A stretch of DNA of 11,106 nucleotides from CAZCQG01 sp964500775. Its GTDB lineage: Bacteria > Campylobacterota > Campylobacteria > Campylobacterales > CAZCQG01. Location: assembly GCA_964500775.1 (NCBI GenBank), contig CAZCQG010000057.1, forward strand, positions 1-11,106. The letters run 5' to 3'. Of this stretch, positions 6,682 to 11,106 are shown in pieces (the stretch's first letter is position 1; the number at the start of each line of letters is the position of its first letter). The notes below the pieces were generated by a model. It searched no databases, was not told the DNA's origin, and saw only the letters and a list, made by a program, of their open reading frames with translations. A program made the translations under genes and the position numbers.

Positions 6682-8501
6682 TAGCGCAATCAGCGGATAA
6701 AGAGAAGCTAGAAAAAATACATTGCAATGATGCCCTTGATTTGGCGCTTTTTGTCCCGATTCGCTATGAAGATAACTTTCTCTCAAAAAGGCTTGATGAG
6801 GATGGAGTCGTAAACATCCTTTTCAAACCCTCTTCGCCGCCGCAGACTATAAAAAATAAGATTTTAAAAGTCCGCGGGTTGCTCGTAGATTTTGATATAC
6901 CGTGCGAGGCGGTATTTTTCAATTTTCAAAAATACCATCGAGCTCTATTTATCACAGGAAACGAGATCTACCTCAAAGGGCAGTATAAATATAACCCTTT
7001 TTTGCCGCAGATTGTCCAGCCCAAGGTCATCACACAGATTAATACCATTGAAGTGAAATATCCAAAAAGTGCGATACAAAATAAAACAATCGTGCAGTTG
7101 ATGCGAAAATATTTGACGCTAGATTCCTTGCTTCAAGCAGGGATTCCGCAACATATAGCACAAGAGGTTTTCGATGTGCACCATGCCCCAAAGGGGGATA
7201 TAAAGCAAGCGCTTGAGGATGAAAAAAAACTCAATGCCTTAAAATACATCGAGATTTTTGCCCACCTCAAACGCCTCAAAAACAAGCGCCTTGACCTCCC
7301 TTCTAGGAACAAGCTCACGGGTGCAGTTGAGAGTTTTCTCTCTTCGCTCCCTTTCGCCCTTACGGATGCACAAATGAAAGCAGTGCAAGACATACAAAAA
7401 GATTTCATTTCGGAAAAAGCCGCGAAAAGAATCGTAGTCGGTGACGTGGGTTGTGGAAAAACGATGGTGATACTCGCGAGCGTAGCGATGTGCTATCCAA
7501 AGCGCGCGGTGCTGATGGCGCCTACGACTATTCTTGCCGCGCAGTTGTACGAAGAGGCAAAAAAGCATCTCCCCTCCCACATCACCGTATCGCTTCTTGT
7601 CTCCGAAACAAAGAAACAAAACAAAGAAGAGAGTGATTTCCTTATCGGTACACATGCTCTGCTGTACAAAGATATTGGGGATTTTGATCTGATTATGGTC
7701 GATGAGCAACATAGATTCGGGACGAATCAGCGAAATGCCCTGTTTCAGAATCTCCGACAAGGAGAGTTGCGACCCCATTTTTTGCAGTTTTCCGCCACTC
7801 CGATTCCGAGAACGATGGCGATGATAGATAGCGCGATGGTTGATTTTAGTTTTATCAAAGAGCTTCCGTTTCACCGAGACGTAGAGACTAAAGTCATCTC
7901 AAAAACGGGTTTTAACGAGTTGTTGCGCCACATAAAAAAGGTGGTCGATAGCGGATTTCAAGCTATCATCGTGTATCCTTTGGTGCAAGAGAGCGAGGCG
8001 CATGAATATCTCTCCATAGCCGAAGGAGAGCGTTTTTGGAAAGAACGCTTTGAAAACGTATACGTCACCCACGGCAAAGACAAAGAGAAACAATCGGTAT
8101 TGGATTCTTTTAGAAAAGAGGGTTCGATTTTGCTAAGTACCACCGTGATTGAAGTGGGCATTTCTCTACCGAGGCTAAGCACCATAGTCATCGTCGGAGC
8201 GGAGCGTTTGGGGCTAGCTACACTCCATCAGTTGCGCGGCAGGGTGGGGCGATACGGAGAAAAGGGGCATTGCTTTTTGTACACGAACCATCCCGAAAAT
8301 GAGCGATTAAAAGAGTTTTGCGCCCTAGAGAGCGGATTTGACGTAGCTGAACTCGATCTTCGGTATAGAAATTCGGGAGATTTGGTGAGCGGTAGGAATC
8401 AGAGCGGGAAAAGTTTCCGTTTTTTTGATATGGTGAGTGACGGAAAAATATTAGAGGAAGTGAGGAGGAATCTTTTTGGAGAGCTTGAATTTAGGGATTG
8501 A
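6678..8501 (+). CDS. recG: ATP-dependent DNA helicase RecG
   Basis: This 607-residue superfamily 2 helicase remodels stalled forks and branched DNA in recombination and repair. The N-terminal ~230 residues contain the OB-like wedge region; the helicase lobes follow. Visible motifs are Walker A GDVGCGKT (255-262), the DEQH box (342-345) in MVDEQHRFG, motif III FSATPIPRT (371-379), motif VI QLRGRVGR (518-525), and near the C-terminus the RNSGDLVSGRNQSG segment typical of RecG. It is shorter than the Escherichia coli enzyme (693), with the reduction in the N-terminal part, as I recall for other Campylobacterota RecG. The start is TTG at 6678, overlapping the M16 gene stop by four bases (TTGA). 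No in-frame ATG lies nearby. AAGGA (6661-6665) is a rather distant ribosome binding site, so coupled re-initiation is likely. Confidence 0.95.
   Translation: MIAQSADKEKLEKIHCNDALDLALFVPIRYEDNFLSKRLDEDGVVNILFKPSSPPQTIKNKILKVRGLLVDFDIPCEAVFFNFQKYHRALFITGNEIYLKGQYKYNPFLPQIVQPKVITQINTIEVKYPKSAIQNKTIVQLMRKYLTLDSLLQAGIPQHIAQEVFDVHHAPKGDIKQALEDEKKLNALKYIEIFAHLKRLKNKRLDLPSRNKLTGAVESFLSSLPFALTDAQMKAVQDIQKDFISEKAAKRIVVGDVGCGKTMVILASVAMCYPKRAVLMAPTTILAAQLYEEAKKHLPSHITVSLLVSETKKQNKEESDFLIGTHALLYKDIGDFDLIMVDEQHRFGTNQRNALFQNLRQGELRPHFLQFSATPIPRTMAMIDSAMVDFSFIKELPFHRDVETKVISKTGFNELLRHIKKVVDSGFQAIIVYPLVQESEAHEYLSIAEGERFWKERFENVYVTHGKDKEKQSVLDSFRKEGSILLSTTVIEVGISLPRLSTIVIVGAERLGLATLHQLRGRVGRYGEKGHCFLYTNHPENERLKEFCALESGFDVAELDLRYRNSGDLVSGRNQSGKSFRFFDMVSDGKILEEVRRNLFGELEFRD
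8463..8468 (+). promoter_or_regulatory. Consensus ribosome binding site of dnaB
   Basis: An uninterrupted AGGAGG inside the last codons of recG, seven bases before the TTG at 8476. It decides the start: the conserved DnaB N-terminal helix (LGIERAILSSII) follows directly, and no ATG is available upstream of it. The perfect Shine-Dalgarno probably compensates for the weak TTG codon. Confidence 0.8.
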
Positions 8502-9897
8502 GCGAGCGATACTAAGCTCTATTATTTTTGATCCGAGTAGCTTTGAGGAGATCGCATCCGATCTCAAAGCGAATGATTTCGGGTATATCCCGCATAAACT
8601 TATTTACGAATCTATGGAGGAGCTACACAGGCGAGATATGCCGCTTGTGGAGGAGTTTATCCGAAAAAAACTCGACCCTAAAAAAGTAAACGACGATGAT
8701 TTCGTCGAGATTCTCGCCACTAGCCCGATAGTCAATCTAAGTGCATATATCAAAGAGATAAAAGAGCGCGCTTTGCGGAGAGACCTTAGCAGGCTAGCGA
8801 CCAAGATCAAAGAGTATAGCGACAGCGAAGAGATGGAGAGTGAGGAGATCATCGACAATGTCCAGTCCGAACTCTACGCCATCACCCTCCAAGGCGGCGA
8901 CAAAGAATTTCGTGAAGCCAATGAAATCACCCTAAGCACTTTGGAACATATCAAAAAGCAAAAAGAGCGTGGAAACACCCTTTTAACAGGGATGGACACG
9001 GGATTTTACGAACTCAATAAAATGACGACGGGTTTTGGCGAGGGAGATCTCATCATCATCGCCGCACGACCTTCGATGGGGAAAACGGCATTCGTCCTCA
9101 ATATTGCACTTAAAGCCCTCGACAACAACGAAGGGGTGGTTTTTTTCAGTCTTGAGATGCCCGCAGAGCAGTTGATGCTCCGTCTTTTATCTATCAAGAC
9201 CTCGATAGCATTGCAGAATCTAAGGGTCGGCGATCTCAACGATGAGGAGTGGGGGAGGATGTCAAACGCTTGTGATGCGATGAGTCGCACCAAGCTTTTC
9301 GTCGATGACGGCGGTATGGTCAATATCAATCAGCTACGCGCAAAGATGCGAAAGCTCAAATCAAAACATCCCGAAATAGGGTTAGTCATCATCGACTATA
9401 TGCAGCTTATGAACGGGAGCGGAGCGAAAGATCGGCATCTGGAGATAAGCGAGATAAGCAGGGGGCTAAAACTCCTCGCTAGAGAGCTCAATATCCCAAT
9501 CATCGCCCTCTCGCAGCTCAATAGGGGGCTGGAGAGCCGAAGCGATAAGCGCCCGATGCTAAGCGACCTGCGGGAATCAGGCGCTATCGAGCAGGATGCG
9601 GACATCATTATGTTTGTATACCGTGAGGCGGTCTATCGTATCAAAGAAGAGAAAGAGAAAGAAGAAGCGGCAAGACGCGAGGGGAAAGAGTACAGGGCGA
9701 ATTTCGAGATGAAAAACGAAGAGGACGCGGAGATCATCATCGGCAAGCAGAGAAACGGTCCGACGGGAATGGTCAAGCTCGTGTTCCAAAAACATTGCAC
9801 GCGATTTGTGGATGCGCATAAAGAGGAGACCGAGATCGTGTTTCAAACCATAAGCGGCGATGCTAAAGAGACTAAGATCGAAATGCCGAATATCTAG
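8476..9897 (+). CDS. dnaB: Replicative DNA helicase DnaB
   Basis: This 473-residue protein is the hexameric 5'-3' helicase of the replication fork. The N-terminal domain (about 1-110) begins LGIERAILSSII, then a helical linker, then the RecA-like motor from about residue 160 (LTGMDTGFYELNKMTTGF). Motor motifs are Walker A ARPSMGKT (197-204), the catalytic glutamate E227 in FFSLEMP, Walker B IIDYMQLM with D307, and the QLNRGLESR and RESGAIEQDADIIMF segments characteristic of DnaB. There is an Arg/Lys/Glu-rich insertion of about 25 residues (KEEKEKEEAARREGKEYR) between VYRE and the last strands, commonly seen at this site. No intein interrupts the gene. TTG at 8476 overlaps recG by 26 bases. 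comEC starts within its last 38 bases, an order (dnaB-comEC) I also recall from H. pylori. Confidence 0.96.
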   Translation: MESLNLGIERAILSSIIFDPSSFEEIASDLKANDFGYIPHKLIYESMEELHRRDMPLVEEFIRKKLDPKKVNDDDFVEILATSPIVNLSAYIKEIKERALRRDLSRLATKIKEYSDSEEMESEEIIDNVQSELYAITLQGGDKEFREANEITLSTLEHIKKQKERGNTLLTGMDTGFYELNKMTTGFGEGDLIIIAARPSMGKTAFVLNIALKALDNNEGVVFFSLEMPAEQLMLRLLSIKTSIALQNLRVGDLNDEEWGRMSNACDAMSRTKLFVDDGGMVNINQLRAKMRKLKSKHPEIGLVIIDYMQLMNGSGAKDRHLEISEISRGLKLLARELNIPIIALSQLNRGLESRSDKRPMLSDLRESGAIEQDADIIMFVYREAVYRIKEEKEKEEAARREGKEYRANFEMKNEEDAEIIIGKQRNGPTGMVKLVFQKHCTRFVDAHKEETEIVFQTISGDAKETKIEMPNI

Positions 9898-11106
9898 CCT
9901 CTACCTAGACTACGGCAATAAAGAGCTTTTTATCGCCGTAGGATTCTTTGCTATAGTATTTTGCGCCTCCCTTTTTTCTGCGTATCTTGATTATAAATCG
10001 CTCACACAAGGGCGTTTCGTCCCCTCAACAGTCATTGTTAAGAATCAGTACCTCAAAACAAAAAACCAAAAAAGCTACACCGTATTAAAACTCAAAGACA
10101 CAAGAGGTTTTGAGTACTACATCACCGAAAAAAACGGTCTAAAAGATTTGCGCGGTAGGAAAGGGCGGCTCTTTATCAAGCCTTTGGATGTTGATTTTAC
10201 AAAGTATTTGCAAGGATTTTTCGCCCTCTCATACGGATTTAAGATCGATGTAAAAGATGCTTTTTGGGAGGCAAAAGAAGCGATACAAAACAGCCACAGC
10301 GACGGTTTTGCAAAAGAGCTTTACGGCGCGTTATTGCTTGGAATCTCGCCCGATAAAACGGTGCGGGATTTTTTCGCCAAACTCGGTATCGCACATCTTA
10401 TAGCCTTGAGCGGTTTACATTTGGCGATACTAGGCGGCGCGGTATTTTTGCTAGCGTATTATCCGTATAGATTCTTGCAATACCGATATTTTCCCTACCG
10501 CAACCTCTATTTTGACCTCGCTTTTTTGAGCGCGGCGGTACTGTTTGCGTATCTCTATTTCGTCGATTTCATCCCCTCGCCCACTCGGGCGTATATTATG
10601 CTTATCCTTGGATTCTTATTTCTGTATCGAGGGGTAAATATCCTTTCAATACAGACGCTTGTTTTGACGGTAGCCATTGCTTTAGCATTTAATCCGTTTT
10701 TTCTTTTTTCGCTCGGTTTTTGGCTCTCGGTGAGCGGCGTGTTTTATATCTTTTTATTTTTAAAATACTTCGGAGGATACGGCAAACTCACGGTGCTAGC
10801 GGGACTCAATATCTTTGTCTATCTCTCGATGCTCCCTATTATCCACTATTTTTTCGAACCGTTTTCATTGTGGCAGATGCTCTCTCCGCTGCTTTCTATC
10901 GGCTTTACCCTCTTTTATCCTCTGATTCTTATTTTGCATGCTTTTGGGGTAGGGGATTTTTTCGACGGTACGCTCCTCTTTTTGTCAAAATGCGAGATAC
11001 CGTATTATGCGGTAAACACCTCGATTTATGTCGTGATTCCATATCTTGTTATTTCTATTGCGGCGTTTTATAGAAAAGAGGGATTGTATGTGCAGATGGC
11101 ATTTGC
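9860..11106 (+). CDS. comEC: ComEC/Rec2 family DNA-uptake channel protein (partial, runs off right edge)
   Basis: The frame is open from ATG 9860 to the window end (415 complete codons and two bases). The product is an inner-membrane protein of the ComEC competence family, which moves single-stranded DNA into the cytoplasm. After a basic N-terminus comes one membrane helix (about 23-42), then a soluble, probably OB-like region (about 50-125), then the competence domain with the diagnostic AHLIALSGLHLAIL (178-191). Further hydrophobic helices follow, including FIPSPTRAYIMLILG and NPFFLFSLGFWLSVSGV. No metallo-beta-lactamase part is visible. H. pylori and Campylobacter ComEC proteins are, as I recall, only about 420-440 residues and lack it, so little may be missing. 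The ATG is the only usable start after the in-frame stop at 9851; it overlaps dnaB by 38 bases with only a weak AAGCGG upstream. Confidence 0.9.
   Translation, partial: MLKRLRSKCRISSLYLDYGNKELFIAVGFFAIVFCASLFSAYLDYKSLTQGRFVPSTVIVKNQYLKTKNQKSYTVLKLKDTRGFEYYITEKNGLKDLRGRKGRLFIKPLDVDFTKYLQGFFALSYGFKIDVKDAFWEAKEAIQNSHSDGFAKELYGALLLGISPDKTVRDFFAKLGIAHLIALSGLHLAILGGAVFLLAYYPYRFLQYRYFPYRNLYFDLAFLSAAVLFAYLYFVDFIPSPTRAYIMLILGFLFLYRGVNILSIQTLVLTVAIALAFNPFFLFSLGFWLSVSGVFYIFLFLKYFGGYGKLTVLAGLNIFVYLSMLPIIHYFFEPFSLWQMLSPLLSIGFTLFYPLILILHAFGVGDFFDGTLLFLSKCEIPYYAVNTSIYVVIPYLVISIAAFYRKEGLYVQMAF

Noticed and set aside
7221..7230. Run of eight A's in recG, a possible slippage or phase-variation tract
   Set aside because: The frame is intact through it, it encodes ordinary Lys codons, and 7-8 base A-runs also occur in mqnC and dnaB; there is no sign of contingency control.
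7239..7874. A 211-codon open frame on the minus strand
   Set aside because: It lies opposite the conserved RecG helicase motifs, has a composition typical of an antisense shadow and matches no family I recognise.
9640..9720. Lys/Glu/Arg-rich low-complexity stretch in DnaB, considered as an insertion element or intein remnant
   Set aside because: No splicing or self-cleavage motifs are present; the flanking DnaB motifs continue in frame, and a variable charged insertion is usual at this place.
10720..11073. A 117-codon open frame on the plus strand near the right end
   Set aside because: It lies in a different frame from the clear ComEC coding frame, which is open from 9860 to the window end and carries the family motif; it is a shadow.
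1..11106. Searched for CRISPR arrays, transposases, tRNA/rRNA genes, toxin-antitoxin pairs and prophage genes
   Set aside because: No regularly spaced repeats, terminal inverted repeats, recombinase motifs or structural RNA signatures were seen; nearly all bases are in conserved housekeeping genes.

Overview
The window is a gene-dense chromosomal segment from a member of the Campylobacterota (former Epsilonproteobacteria), most like a free-living, moderately AT-rich lineage such as the Sulfurimonas/Sulfuricurvum/Sulfurovum group. This rests on protein character, gene order (bamA-mqnC-M16 and dnaB-comEC are pairings I remember from Helicobacter, tyrA beside bamA from Campylobacter), frequent TTG/GTG starts and the short RecG. 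The genus is an inference, not something read directly.

Left part (1-1950): a BI-1/YccA-type seven-helix membrane protein is followed, with overlap, by a small thiamin-related ThiD2-domain gene that has no ATG and no clear ribosome binding site. A strong stem-loop sits at the junction. These two genes meet tyrA (prephenate dehydrogenase, minus strand) tail to tail, with stop codons overlapping by four bases inside a symmetric hairpin that could terminate transcription from both sides.

Middle (1949-2117): a 169-base divergent region between tyrA and bamA. It holds a consensus -10 box for bamA, a perfect 9-bp inverted repeat beside that box, a small TGCAT/ATGCA palindrome, and on the minus strand a 37-codon ORF whose stop directly abuts the tyrA ATG.

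Right part (2118-11106): six genes on the plus strand with no gap between any of them: bamA (outer membrane protein assembly), mqnC (menaquinone synthesis by the futalosine route), an M16-family periplasmic protein that has lost its zinc site, recG (fork-reversal helicase), dnaB (replicative helicase) and comEC (DNA-uptake channel, running off the right edge). Each gene starts inside the end of the one before (overlaps of 1, 1, 4, 26 and 38 bases), so they look like one transcription unit joining envelope biogenesis, respiration-quinone synthesis and DNA replication/repair/uptake. I see no mobile element, CRISPR array, tRNA or rRNA, and no clearly novel multi-gene system. The most interesting items are the degenerate M16 protein, the small ORF and inverted repeat in the tyrA/bamA divergent region, and the hairpin-associated non-ATG start of the ThiD2-like gene.
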